DNA of 64,000 bases from RH-AL1 sp965198495. GTDB taxonomy: Bacteria > Pseudomonadota > Alphaproteobacteria > Rhizobiales > Beijerinckiaceae. Shown here in pieces: positions 55,377 to 64,000 of this stretch (position 1 is the stretch's first letter; each line of letters opens with the position of its first letter). The notes under the pieces were generated by a model. The model searched no databases. It was not told the DNA's origin and was given only the letters and a program-made list of their open reading frames with translations. Location of the stretch: positions 558,001 through 622,000 of the forward strand of contig CBDAPL010000002.1 of the NCBI GenBank assembly GCA_965198495.1, read 5' to 3'. The translations under genes and the position numbers were made by a program.

Positions 55377-56134
55377 CGCCGCTCCTCGAGGTCGTCGCGC
55401 TGTCGCGCGCCTTCGGCGCCTTCCGCGTGACCGACGATGTCAGCTTCAGCGTCGCGGCCGGCGAGCGGCTCGCCCTAATCGGCCCGAACGGCGCCGGCAA
55501 GACCACGCTCGTCGACCTGATCTCCGGCGTGCTCGCGCCGAGCGGCGGACGCCTCCACTTCGATGGCCGCGACATCACCCGCCTCGGCGTCGCCGACCGC
55601 GTCGGGCGCGGCATCGTGCGCACCTTCCAGACCTCGCGCGTGTTCCGCACGTTGAGCGTGCTCGGGAACGTCGAGGCGGCGACGCTGCGCCAGCAGGGCA
55701 GGTCGAAGGCGCTGTACCTTGGTGCCACGAGCCGCCGCTCCATTCGCGACACCGCCCTCCAGGTGCTCGAGTCGCTCGGCCTGGCCGACCTCAAGGACCG
55801 CGACGCCGCCGCGCTGGCCTACGGGGACCAGCGCCTGCTCGACCTGGCCATCGCGCTCGCGCTGCGGCCGCGCCTGCTTCTCCTCGACGAGCCGGCGGCG
55901 GGCGTGCCGCACGATCAGTCCGGCCGCATCCTCGAGGCGCTAGCGGGCCTGCGGTCCGACCTCGCGGTCCTGATGATCGACCACGACATGGACCTGGTGC
56001 ACCGCTTTGCCGATCGCGTGTTGGTCCTGGCGCAGGGACGCCTGATCTTCCGCGGGCTGAGCGGCGACCTCGGCCGCGACGCGGAGGTCAGGCGGGTCTA
56101 CCTCGGACAGAACGATGCCCGCAGCGCGTCTTGA
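55373..56134 (+). CDS. livG: Liv-type ABC importer ATPase LivG
   Basis: A 253-residue ATPase. Walker A is GPNGAGKTT, Walker B is LLLLDEPAAG and the typical LivG phrase VGRGIVRTFQTSRVFRTLSV is present. The signature loop reads LAYGDQRLLDLA, a usual LivG variant of LSGGQ. TTG 55373, overlapping the livM stop (TTGA), is preferred over upstream starts because the protein then begins MTPLLEVVALSRAFGAF. The gene overlaps livF by 20 bases. Confidence 0.92.
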   Translation: MTPLLEVVALSRAFGAFRVTDDVSFSVAAGERLALIGPNGAGKTTLVDLISGVLAPSGGRLHFDGRDITRLGVADRVGRGIVRTFQTSRVFRTLSVLGNVEAATLRQQGRSKALYLGATSRRSIRDTALQVLESLGLADLKDRDAAALAYGDQRLLDLAIALALRPRLLLLDEPAAGVPHDQSGRILEALAGLRSDLAVLMIDHDMDLVHRFADRVLVLAQGRLIFRGLSGDLGRDAEVRRVYLGQNDARSAS

Positions 56135-56855
56135 AGTGCCCGCAGCGCGTCTCGAGGCCCGCGGGCTGACCGCCGGCTACGGTCCGACGACCGTCGTCGA
56201 TCGCGTCGATCTCAGCGTCGCCTCGTGCGAGCGGCTCGTCATCCTCGGGCGCAATGGGGTCGGCAAGACGACCCTCCTCGCGAGCCTCATCGGCCTCGCC
56301 ACCGTCCGCGCCGGCACGGTCCGCCTCGACGATATCGACATCACCGCGCTGGGCGCCAGCGCCCGGGCGCGCCTGGGAATGGCATATGTCCCGCAGACGC
56401 GGGACATCTTCCCGTCGTTGACGGTGGAAGAGAACCTGCGCGTCGGGCTTAAGTCGCGCGATCGCGGCGCCGTCGACGAGGCGTACGCCATGTTCCCGCG
56501 GCTCGCCGAGCGACGCCGCAACCTCGGGACTCAGCTTTCTGGCGGCGAGCAGCAGATGCTCAGCGTCGCCCGCGCGCTGCTCGGCCGTCCCACGCTGCTC
56601 CTGCTCGACGAGCCGCTGGAGGGCCTCGCGCCGGCGATCTGCGACGAACTGATGGCCACCATCACCCGCATGACGTCGGCGCGGACGATGACGATCGTCC
56701 TCGTGGAACAGCAGGTCGCACGCGCCGTTGCCGTCGCCGACCGCATCCTCATCCTGGAGCGGGGTCGCATCGCCTGGGAGGGCGGACCGACGGCGTTCCA
56801 GGCGCAAACCGACATCGTCGACGCCCTGCTGGGCGTTGGCGTAGCCGCATCTTAA
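56115..56855 (+). CDS. livF: Liv-type ABC importer ATPase LivF
   Basis: A 246-residue ATPase. Walker A is GRNGVGKTT, the signature is LSGGEQQML and Walker B is LLLLDEPLEG. The first residues repeat: MPAARLEV then PAARLEA, because of a 21-base tandem duplication in the DNA where it overlaps livG. It completes the importer. Confidence 0.92.
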   Translation: MPAARLEVPAARLEARGLTAGYGPTTVVDRVDLSVASCERLVILGRNGVGKTTLLASLIGLATVRAGTVRLDDIDITALGASARARLGMAYVPQTRDIFPSLTVEENLRVGLKSRDRGAVDEAYAMFPRLAERRRNLGTQLSGGEQQMLSVARALLGRPTLLLLDEPLEGLAPAICDELMATITRMTSARTMTIVLVEQQVARAVAVADRILILERGRIAWEGGPTAFQAQTDIVDALLGVGVAAS

Positions 56856-57327
56856 AGCAACGTCACCTCTTGCGGACTTGCTCCAACAATAAAAGCGCAG
56901 TGAGGACAGGCGCTTTAGTGATCTGACGATGCGACCTGCCGTTTCAAACCCATGACGAACGCGACGTCGCCAGCGCTAGGCGGCGACCTCGATGCACCGC
57001 GTGCCTCGGCGAGAGCATGGACGCCGATTGACGGTGCGGACAGCGCAGGGATCCCATGCCCATCGGCGCCGCAGATCGCCTGCGCAGGTCGTGCCGATCC
57101 GACCGACCCAGAATCTCTTGATGAGGCCGGTGCAGGCATGGCGAGCATGACTGGCACCTTCGGTTAGGACAGACGCAACCGCGTCGGAAGGAGGGTCGGT
57201 GCTGCAGCAGGTCGCGGCGCGAAGGCTTGGCCGCTCCGGTCGCAGATGGCCGACCGTCCGACTGGCAGCTAGAGCCGCCAAATGCTACTGGCTGCTCAAC
57301 GATCGGATGGGTGTTCAAGGATCCTCG
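56856..57327. other. Leader region of the IclR gene
   Basis: No gene is supported; frames on both strands lack family signatures. It should contain the IclR promoter. Confidence 0.45.
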
Positions 57328-58128
57328 ATGCCTCGCGTTAACCGATCTGAAGCCGATCAGCAGCTTGTCGATGCCCATGGCGCCGAGTTCTTGGAAGTAT
57401 TGGCGCGAGGTCTGCGAACCCTCATGACCTTCAATGCCGAACATCGTTCCTTGACCCTCAGTGAACTCTCGCAGGCGACCGTTCTGTCGCGCGCGACCGT
57501 AAGACGGATCCTTTACACGCTGGAAAGTCTCGGATTCGTGACGGCGGAAGGGCGGCAGTTCAAGCTGACCCCCAAGGTTTTGGGTCTTGCCGGCGCGTAC
57601 CTCACCTCAAATGGCATCGCAAACATCATGCAGCCCGTCGTCACTCGCGTGACAGAGGAAGTGAACGAGGCATGCTCCGCGGCGGTGTTGGACGAAGCGG
57701 ATGCGGTCATGATCGCGAGGGCGAGCCCTCCTCGCATCATCTCGGTCGGGCTACAGGTGGGCTTTCGTTTGCCTGCCTATTGCACAGCCGTAGGTCGGGT
57801 CCTGTTGGCGGGCCTCAGCGACGACAATCTTAGGAGAATGCTGGACAGCATCAAACCGCTACCGCTGACGTCCGAGACGGTCATCGACAAGAACCTTATC
57901 CTTGAGAAAGTCCTCGCAGTCCGCGAGGATGGCTACTCTCTGGTGGACCAGGAGGTCGAGGAAGGATTTCGTTCCATCGCGGTACCCGTCTTGAACACGC
58001 CTCGATCGACCATATGCGCCCTGCATATCGGTGTCCCGACCCATCGCGCTCCCATGAAGCGCTTGACCAGTGAGTTCCTTCCCCTTCTTATCAGGGAAGC
58101 AAGCGAGGTTTCGCCACTGTTCCTTTGA
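57328..58128 (+). CDS. IclR-family regulator of the PcaR/PcaU/PobR type
   Basis: From ATG 57328 the protein has 266 residues, opening MPRVNRSEADQQLVDAHGAE. The N-terminal winged helix-turn-helix has LTLSELSQATVLSRATVRRI; the C-terminal effector domain has GFRLPAYCTAVGRVLLAGLS and SLVDQEVEEGFRSIAVPV, both strong in the PcaR/PcaU/PobR branch. These regulators bind beta-ketoadipate, protocatechuate or 4-hydroxybenzoate. An ATG at 57307 is an alternative start. Its placement after the Liv operon and the GTTCGAT-type sites at 50656 and 36511 suggest it controls the importer and perhaps the Rieske operon. Confidence 0.88.
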   Translation: MPRVNRSEADQQLVDAHGAEFLEVLARGLRTLMTFNAEHRSLTLSELSQATVLSRATVRRILYTLESLGFVTAEGRQFKLTPKVLGLAGAYLTSNGIANIMQPVVTRVTEEVNEACSAAVLDEADAVMIARASPPRIISVGLQVGFRLPAYCTAVGRVLLAGLSDDNLRRMLDSIKPLPLTSETVIDKNLILEKVLAVREDGYSLVDQEVEEGFRSIAVPVLNTPRSTICALHIGVPTHRAPMKRLTSEFLPLLIREASEVSPLFL

Positions 58129-58325
58129 AACCGTCCGCCTCGTGGCGACGCTCCGAGGCAGCGGCCGTGACGATCCATCACGTCGAGCGGCCGGCCACGG
58201 CTGCGGCCTCGCGCTACGACGTTCGCCGCCGGGATCGGCGGCGAAGCTGTCCCCTCGCCGGAACCGACGTTCCGGGTGGCGTCGGCGGACATCGCCGCAA
58301 CGGGAATTATTTCGTAGGCCTGGGT

Positions 58326-59054
58326 CTACCTCGTGGCGACGCCGGGATCCGCTGGCGCCAGCTTCGCGACGATCAGCACCAGTTCGGCGTCCTCCGCCGC
58401 TTCGATCTCGACCGACGCCTCGTCCACGACCGACAAGCCGCTCAACGCCTCGAGACGGACGCCGTTGACGCTCACCGCCCCTTTTGAGGGTACGATGTAG
58501 ACCCCGTGCCCGGGTCGGATCGCGAACGGCGCCTTCGCGCCAGCCGCCAAAACGGCGCCCAGCACCTCCGCGTCGGCGCGGATCGGCAGGGCGTCGGGCG
58601 CGTCGTAACCGCTCGCCAGCGTCACGAACTGGCCCGAGCGGGCCGCCTTCGGGAACTTCCGCGCGCTCCAGTTCGGCGGCCCGCCCGATCGGCGCGGGCT
58701 GAGCCAGATCTGGAACATGCGCGTGGGGCCCTCGCCCTCGTTGTACTCGGCATGCCGAATCCCGTCGCCGGTGCTCATCACCTGCACGTCGCCGGCCTCG
58801 GTACGGCCCTTGTTGCCGAGGTCGTCCTCGTGCGTGATCACGCCTTCGCGGACGTAAGTGACGATCTCTAGGTCGGTGTGGCCGTGAAGCGGGAACCCGG
58901 AGGCCGGGGCGATCTCGTCGTCGTTGAGCACGATGAGGTTGCCCAAAGCTCGATGGGCCGGGTTGCCGTGACGACCGATCGCGAAGTGCTGCTTGCCTTT
59001 GAGCCAGCCCAAGTCGCTCAGGCCGATGTCATCGTATGGTTTCGGGGTGAGCAT
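58326..59054 (-). CDS. Pirin-family protein (YhaK/YhhW-like bicupin)
   Basis: From ATG 59054 the protein has 242 residues, opening MLTPKPYDDIGLSDLGWLKG. The metal-binding cupin motif is FPLHGHTDLEIVTYVREGVI with a third His in GDGIRHAEYNEGEG. YhhW-type pirins show quercetinase activity and may sense redox state. It diverges from a LysR gene, and a DoxX gene lies beyond it, a combination often linked to oxidative or electrophile stress. Confidence 0.9.
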   Translation of the reverse strand: MLTPKPYDDIGLSDLGWLKGKQHFAIGRHGNPAHRALGNLIVLNDDEIAPASGFPLHGHTDLEIVTYVREGVITHEDDLGNKGRTEAGDVQVMSTGDGIRHAEYNEGEGPTRMFQIWLSPRRSGGPPNWSARKFPKAARSGQFVTLASGYDAPDALPIRADAEVLGAVLAAGAKAPFAIRPGHGVYIVPSKGAVSVNGVRLEALSGLSVVDEASVEIEAAEDAELVLIVAKLAPADPGVATR

Positions 59055-59299
59055 CTGGTGTCCTCGTCGTTTTGTGCCCATGGTGCCGGGGTCCGGAGCC
59101 GGGTCGTCGCGGGCGAGAGCCGCGAAGCGGCGGCCGTCGGCCGGCGCGTCCGGATCACCCGTGCCTGGTACCAGATGGACCGATCGGCATCGGCCATCCC
59201 CGGATGCGACTCCGCTGATATGGGCGCCACCGACGTAGAGACGCAGCCCATATCATCCGATACGATCTATCTGGTCGTACTATGGATGACGGCTAACGA

Positions 59300-60205
59300 A
59301 TGCTTGACGGTCTCACCCTCGATCAACTCCGCACCTTCGTCGCGGCGGCGGAAACCGGCAGCTTCTCGGCCGCCGGGCGTCGGATCGGCAGAGCCCAGTC
59401 GGTCGTCAGCCAGACGCTCGCAAACCTCGAGGCTCAAGCGGGCGTCCGCCTGTTCGATCGGAGCCGGCGGTACCCGGTGCTCACCGACGCCGGCCGCGCC
59501 TTGCTCGTCGAAGCCTCCGCCGTCGCCGGCAGCGTCGATGCGTTCAAGGCGCGCGCCAAGGGGCTATCCGGGGGCTTGGAGCCCGAGCTCAGCGTCGTGG
59601 TCGACGTGCTGTTCCCGATTGGCGAAGTGACCCGGGCGGTCGCGGCGCTCCGCGACGCGTTCCCGCAGACCCCGTTGCGGCTCTCGGTCGAGGCCCTCGG
59701 CGGCGCGATCAAGCCCGTAGTCGACAAGACTTGCGCCTTCGGCCTCGCGGCGTTGCCGCACCTGCCGCCCGGTTTCTCGAGCGAGCCGGTGCTCGACGTG
59801 GCGATGGTGCTCGTCGTGGCCCCCGGCCATCCCCTGGCGGCGCAACGTGGCGTCATTCCCCGCCGCCTTTTGGGCAAGCACGTCCAGCTCGTGCTCACCG
59901 ACAGCACGGACCTTTCCAGCGGGCGCGAGTTCGGCGTCATGTCGCCCCGCACGTGGCGCCTCGCCGATCTCGGGGCGAAGCACGCCTTCCTGCGCGCCGG
60001 ACTCGGCTGGGGCGGTATGCCCCTCGACGTCGTCGCCGAGGACCTCGAGCGGGAGCGCCTGGTGCGGCTGCGCTTCGAGAACGAGCCGCCCGGCGGCGTG
60101 AGCTTGCCCATGGTGGCGATCTGGCTAGCCGCCGCGCCGCCCGGACCGGTCGGACGTTGGATGATCGAAAACCTGAAGACGAAGGGACTGCGTCACGAGG
60201 GATGA
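59300..60205 (+). CDS. LysR-family transcriptional regulator
   Basis: A 301-residue protein opening MLDGLTLDQLRTFVAAAETG, with helix-turn-helix SFSAAGRRIGRAQSVVSQTL, and a full effector domain. It diverges from the pirin gene with 245 bases between starts and is probably its regulator. Confidence 0.92.
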   Translation: MLDGLTLDQLRTFVAAAETGSFSAAGRRIGRAQSVVSQTLANLEAQAGVRLFDRSRRYPVLTDAGRALLVEASAVAGSVDAFKARAKGLSGGLEPELSVVVDVLFPIGEVTRAVAALRDAFPQTPLRLSVEALGGAIKPVVDKTCAFGLAALPHLPPGFSSEPVLDVAMVLVVAPGHPLAAQRGVIPRRLLGKHVQLVLTDSTDLSSGREFGVMSPRTWRLADLGAKHAFLRAGLGWGGMPLDVVAEDLERERLVRLRFENEPPGGVSLPMVAIWLAAAPPGPVGRWMIENLKTKGLRHEG

Positions 60206-60637
60206 CGCGCGTATCGGATGTCTGCGGCCTCGCGTCCGCCGGCACGCACGGACTGCCGCGTCGGTAGCTGTCCGGTTTCACGCGTCCTTGCGGATCATGG
60301 CTTTAACGCGGATGCGCCTCCGGCTAGCGGGTCGCGCGCGTTCCGCAATGACCTTTGCGGGTGCGCTATCGACGCGACCATCAGCCTCTCATCGAAACCG
60401 GTGATTGATCGCGACCTGGACCGCCGCAGCGAAAGGGCGACCGTTCGACGACGACCGGCCGATTGCCGAGCGCCGGGAGCGGTGGAGCGCATGCCCGGTC
60501 GGGAGCGGCCACTCGCCCACGCCTCGATCGCTCGATGCATCGTTCAAACCGATGCTTCTTATCTGATAATATCGGCTACGCGCGGAGAGGGGCCTCTTTA
60601 TCTAAGAGCGACGATGCAAGAGAAGAGGAAGCGAAGC
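60206..60637. other. Leader region of the DoxX gene
   Basis: No gene is supported; a long frame running in from the left is read-through upstream of DoxX. A lower-GC patch at 60555-60610 could hold the promoter. Confidence 0.45.
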
Positions 60638-61039
60638 ATGTCCGCTATCACAGAGAATTACGCCTCCCGACCGACCGGAGGGTTACGCATTATCGATTGG
60701 ATCGTCCGTGTCACGGTGGCCCTGGCCTTCCTTGCCGCGGGCGGCGCCAAGCTGGCCGGCGTGCCGATGATGGTCGAGCTGTTCGATCACGTCGGCATCG
60801 GTCAATGGTTCAGGTACGTCACGGCCGCGTGCGAGGTCGCCGGCGCCTTGCTGATCCTCGCACCCCGCACCGTCGTCTTCGGAGCCGCGCTGCTGGCGTG
60901 CGTGATGACTGGCGGTTTGTTCTGCCACTTCTTCGTCGTCGGCGGGAACCCCGCTCCGGCGGCGATCCTGCTGCTCCTCAACCTGACCGTCCTGTGGCTG
61001 CACCGTCCCGAAGTCGCGCGTCTCGCCCGTCTGCGCTGA
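60638..61039 (+). CDS. DoxX-family membrane protein
   Basis: About 133 residues from ATG 60638, which has GAGGAA upstream at good spacing; ATG 60614 is the alternative. Four membrane spans are expected, beginning IVRVTVALAFLAAGGAKLAG, the DoxX hallmark, then VAGALLILAPRTVVFGAALL. DoxX-like proteins are tied to quinone or thiol redox processes in the membrane. Confidence 0.85.
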   Translation: MSAITENYASRPTGGLRIIDWIVRVTVALAFLAAGGAKLAGVPMMVELFDHVGIGQWFRYVTAACEVAGALLILAPRTVVFGAALLACVMTGGLFCHFFVVGGNPAPAAILLLLNLTVLWLHRPEVARLARLR

Positions 61040-61232
61040 CCATCGCGCCGTTCGGTGCTCGACCCGGCCTCGAGCGGTGGGAGCGTCGATGGCGGGGACC
61101 GGGTGCAGGTCGCTGCCGATACCGTAGCAGCGACGGTCGACCGTCCATGTCGCCGAGCGACGTCCGAAGCAGATATTCACGACTCTTCCGGACGGCTAAG
61201 ATCGTGCCGTGAACCAGCAGAGACGCTTGTCC

Positions 61233-61427
61233 CTAGCGGGGTACGAACGTCGGCACCTTCGGCGGGTTAAAATGCGCGAACGCTGGAGGTTCCGGAGCAG
61301 GCTGCGGCGGCACTAACCGCTTGGCGCCAGTCGCCTCCAGAACAAGCGGTATGCCCACCTCGATCATCAAAGAAAACCCGAGGCCGAACGCGAAGGCTAT
61401 GACAACTTTGATCGCAACCCTTTTCAC
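61233..61427 (-). CDS. Small single-span membrane protein, unknown
   Basis: A 64-residue protein with one clear hydrophobic span (VVIAFAFGLGFSLMIEVGIP) followed by a proline-rich tail (LVPPQPAPEPPAF). MKR before the span fits an inner-membrane or signal-anchor protein. No family recognised. Confidence 0.45.
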   Translation of the reverse strand: MKRVAIKVVIAFAFGLGFSLMIEVGIPLVLEATGAKRLVPPQPAPEPPAFAHFNPPKVPTFVPR

Positions 61428-61987
61428 GAATGACTTCGTCCCTTGTGGCTCGTTATGCGGCCTCAGCCCGGAGAAGGTCGGCGCGGCTCAAAGCGCGCAT
61501 GACAATCTGTGATGCCACCTTTCACCCAACGGTGTCGTGATGCCCAGCGTCATCAGCTCGAGCGAAATAGCACGTGAGGACAGGCCGCGCCCTTCATGTT
61601 TGCGAACGAAAGGCCGCCTAGTAGGGATTCTTCATAGAACTGCCCCTCAGGCTTCAGGCCCAGGACTTCGGTCCAATGATCGGTTTCGATGACGCATATT
61701 CGATGCGTCTATCTGGAACTGCCAAGAGGTTTTCGTTGATTTTTCTGACGCTAAACAACAACTTTGTACGAACGCAACGTGATTGCCGGTTAAACTTTAT
61801 TTCGACGTGATAATGCACTTGTTGCAGGAGCTTTATGCATAACATTCACTTCCGTGCTGTAGGAGTCATGCCAGAGTGCCTGGGAACTGGAGTGGGAGGT
61901 CGCGACCAGACACCAAGAGCTTCCAGAGCATGCGGCAGTAGAACATTCGGCTGGCAGCGAGTGGTTGAAACCGGATAGTCGCCCCGA
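61428..61987. other. AT-richer intergenic region
   Basis: No gene is supported in about 560 bases. Part of it (61700-61850) is distinctly AT-rich and may hold the promoter of the nitroreductase gene or mark inserted DNA. Confidence 0.45.
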
Positions 61988-62692
61988 ATGAAACAGCGCG
62001 TCGAAGACCCACCTCACAGGATCGTGGACTCGCTCCTGCGAACCCGTCGCGCCGTTAGGTCATTACTCGACCGTGCCGTGGATGAAAATACGGTACGCGA
62101 GATCCTCGATTCAGCCCGCTGGGCGCCGAGCAACTCCAACATTCAGCCTTGGCGCGTCTATGTACTGGCAGGTTCAGTAAAGACCGAGCTCAGCGGCGCC
62201 ATTGCCGCAGCGCATCGCGATAACCCCAACGACCACGTGCCCTGCTACAAGCATTTCGCTGATAGTCTCGGCGACGTCTTTGCATCACGTCAACGGGAGT
62301 TCGGGCGAGCCTACTACGGCGCACTCAACATCTCGATCGACGACTTGCCCGCGCGGCATGCGCAGACCGGTCGAAATTTCGATTTCTTCGGCGCGCCGGT
62401 GGGCCTCATCTTCACGATAGACCGTTCGCTCGTACACGGCAGCTGGCTCGACTACGGAATGTTCCTTCAGAGCATAATGATCGCGGCCAAAGCTCGAGAT
62501 TTGGATAGCTGCCCGCAGGTATCCTTCGCAAAATATCACGCGATTATAACAAAGCAGCTGCGCTTGCCTGACGACAGCCTGATAGTCTGCGGCATGTCGC
62601 TCGGCTACGCAGATGTACAAGTTCAAGGCGTGCAGATCGCAACACACAGGGAACCTGTGAGTTCTTTCGCGACGTTTAGTGGCTTCGAATAA
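61988..62692 (+). CDS. Nitroreductase-family flavoprotein
   Basis: A 234-residue protein. It has SLLRTRRAVRSLLDRAVDEN, ILDSARWAPSNSNIQPWRVY and LDYGMFLQSIMIAAKARDLD, the FMN-binding segments of the NfsA/NfnB-like fold. It would reduce nitroaromatics or quinones with NAD(P)H. It stands alone beside a decayed transporter relic and a LysR gene. Confidence 0.9.
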   Translation: MKQRVEDPPHRIVDSLLRTRRAVRSLLDRAVDENTVREILDSARWAPSNSNIQPWRVYVLAGSVKTELSGAIAAAHRDNPNDHVPCYKHFADSLGDVFASRQREFGRAYYGALNISIDDLPARHAQTGRNFDFFGAPVGLIFTIDRSLVHGSWLDYGMFLQSIMIAAKARDLDSCPQVSFAKYHAIITKQLRLPDDSLIVCGMSLGYADVQVQGVQIATHREPVSSFATFSGFE

Positions 62693-62699
62693 TTAGCGC

Positions 62700-63010
62700 A
62701 GACGCCCGCGAAGGGCGCTCTGATGGTCCTGAGGTGCATCCTCTTGCACGAGCTAGCTGAGGCAATGGTCGCGATATCAAATGCTGCAGTCGTAAAGACC
62801 AGGACTGTCTTGCGCCCGAACCTATCCGCGAGGGGCCCAGAAAAAAGCTGTGGTCATCAGACCGAAGACCTGCGGCAATGCCGGTGCAAGCTGTTGCGGC
62901 TTGAGCGACCATTGCACTTTCAGAGCCGGCGCGATGTAGCCGATATCCGCAGTATCAAAGCCGTCCGTCGCGACAACTAGGAAGCATAGAGCAATCACAA
63001 GTATCTGCAT
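62700..63010 (-). pseudogene. N-terminal scrap of an aromatic-acid MFS transporter
   Basis: The reverse strand gives LVIALCFLVVATDGFDTADI and GYIAPALKVQW, the first membrane span of AAHS (PcaK/BenK-type) transporters with its DGFD motif. In another frame follows PLADRFGRKTVLVFTTAAFD, the loop 2-3 signature and next span. A frameshift lies between them, and homology ends near 62740. The rest of the gene (over 300 residues) is missing. Confidence 0.75.
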
Positions 63011-63464
63011 GCGACTAAAGGGCCGCCTACGACAAACTTCCGAACGTCGACAGTCGGCAGTGACATCAGGTTTTCGCTTTCCGAAAGTGTCGCAAGAATG
63101 AAGCGTTTGCGGTCGGAGGATCGCTCCTCTGCAACGACGCGTTGGCGCCGGAGGAAGAATGGGCGGCGCCTCGGCGTGGCTTCGTGGCCCGGGTACGCCG
63201 CCTGGCCGGGCAACCGACGGTCGCCGAGGCCGCAGAAAGCCCGACCAACAATTCGCAACTCATGCGCATGGGCCCAGTGTCTCCCATCGAAGTGCAGACG
63301 AGAAGAAAACGGGCTTAGCTTTTAACAATATAAGTGAAGACATTGCATTGTTTCAATGAACGCAGAGTCATGCTCACAACTTTACCGCAATACTGAAGTA
63401 TGACACTGTCTCGGCGTAGATCAAATCAAATGCGTCAAACCGAGGCGCCTCGCCGACTTTGAGA
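63011..63464. other. Stretch without a recognised gene
   Basis: Frames are present on both strands but none shows a family pattern. The part from 63330 on is AT-richer. Confidence 0.4.
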
Positions 63465-64000
63465 TCAGAAGAGATCCGGTGCGTCATGTCGCCTGTCGGA
63501 CGGGGGTGTGGGTCGCAGGTGTTCCGTGGCGCGTTTCAGCATTCCGTGCAGCCATCGATGAGCTGCCTCGCCTTCGTTGCGCTCATGCCATACGACCCGG
63601 ACGTTGAGGACCGACGTTGGGTAGGGAAGCTGGTAGATCGACAGGGGCTGCGAGCGTGCAAAAATCTCCGCAAGTGGCCAGGGAACGATGGCAACCAGAT
63701 CGGAGCCGTCGAGCAGCGCCGGTACAGCAAGAAAATGGGGAAGAGAGATCGCAATGCGCGGCGCAGATGTGGGCGCGGCGAACGTCCGTTCGAAGGCCGC
63801 CCTGTCGTACATTTCGGAGCGTCGAGCAAGGCCGCGTTCGAAGATGAATCCGTCGACCGCCCCGTCCTTGTCGCCACCTAGAGAGACGGTGACGAATCGC
63901 AAAGCAGCCATTTTCTCAATGGTCATCTCGCTGTAATCGCAAGAGGCGCACGCAATCAGGACGTCGCCGTATTCGAAAAGGTCGATCGCCTTCAGCCTGT
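63465..64000 (-). CDS. LysR-family regulator, effector domain (5' part outside window)
   Basis: The reverse strand stays open past ATG 63926 to the window edge (LKAIDLFEYGDVLIACASCD), so the gene starts outside. The visible 178 residues are a LysR substrate-binding domain of the NodD-like type: PHFLAVPALLDGSDLVAIVP and a C-terminal WHERNEGEAAHRWLHGML. The DNA-binding half is not in the window. A regulator of the nearby nitroreductase or former transporter is possible. Confidence 0.8.
   Translation of the reverse strand, partial: RLKAIDLFEYGDVLIACASCDYSEMTIEKMAALRFVTVSLGGDKDGAVDGFIFERGLARRSEMYDRAAFERTFAAPTSAPRIAISLPHFLAVPALLDGSDLVAIVPWPLAEIFARSQPLSIYQLPYPTSVLNVRVVWHERNEGEAAHRWLHGMLKRATEHLRPTPPSDRRHDAPDLF

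Overview
The window is GC-rich DNA from an alphaproteobacterium. The gene content (DUF3489 protein, ParB-type DNA methylase relic, pob/pca operon with a pcaD-pcaC fusion, Liv- and BMP-type ABC importers) and the codon use suggest a Hyphomicrobiales-like genome, but no rRNA or tRNA is present to fix the taxon. Many genes are cut or frameshifted and several insertion sequences or their remains are present, so this looks like an accessory region, perhaps plasmid or island DNA.

Left part (1-21 kb), mobile and mosaic: a DNA methyltransferase running off the left edge, a vapBC toxin-antitoxin pair, a 5'-truncated DNA methylase, a quinone-reductase/oxidoreductase/MFS set with a divergent LysR regulator, an AraC regulator divergent from a cut NAD(P)-binding oxidoreductase gene, a complete IS21-family element (istA, istB) whose two flanks come from two different broken genes, a proton-pumping P-type ATPase, triosephosphate isomerase, a GrpE fragment, a lipoprotein, fragments of an autotransporter and an OprB porin, an IS1182-type transposase remnant, and three copies of an unexplained repeat.

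Middle part (21-34 kb), uptake and breakdown of nitrogen-rich amides: allophanate hydrolase, a decayed nitrile hydratase beta gene, two amidohydrolases of the deaminase type, and a tightly overlapping operon of a BMP-type ABC importer with formamidase and a biuret-amidohydrolase-like cysteine hydrolase. A molybdopterin-oxidoreductase fragment closes it.

Right-middle part (34-40 kb), an oxygenase cassette: [2Fe-2S] ferredoxin, ferredoxin reductase, a small tautomerase, a single-subunit Rieske oxygenase, a glutamine-synthetase-like ligase and an alpha/beta hydrolase. The ligase-plus-Rieske pairing recalls aniline-type pathways, in which an amine is gamma-glutamylated before ring oxidation; the substrate here is unknown.

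Right part (40-64 kb), hydroxybenzoate catabolism: pobA and mobA make protocatechuate from 4- and 3-hydroxybenzoate; pcaHG, pcaB and pcaL carry it on to 3-oxoadipate. The last steps are damaged: pcaI is frameshifted and pcaF is frameshifted and truncated. A Liv-type ABC importer with an embedded YtcJ-like amidohydrolase and an IclR regulator of the PcaR/PcaU/PobR type follow. Palindromes built on TCGAAC lie upstream of both the importer and the Rieske gene and may link them to that regulator. A LysR/pirin/DoxX redox set, a nitroreductase, a decayed MFS transporter and a LysR gene cut by the right edge finish the window.
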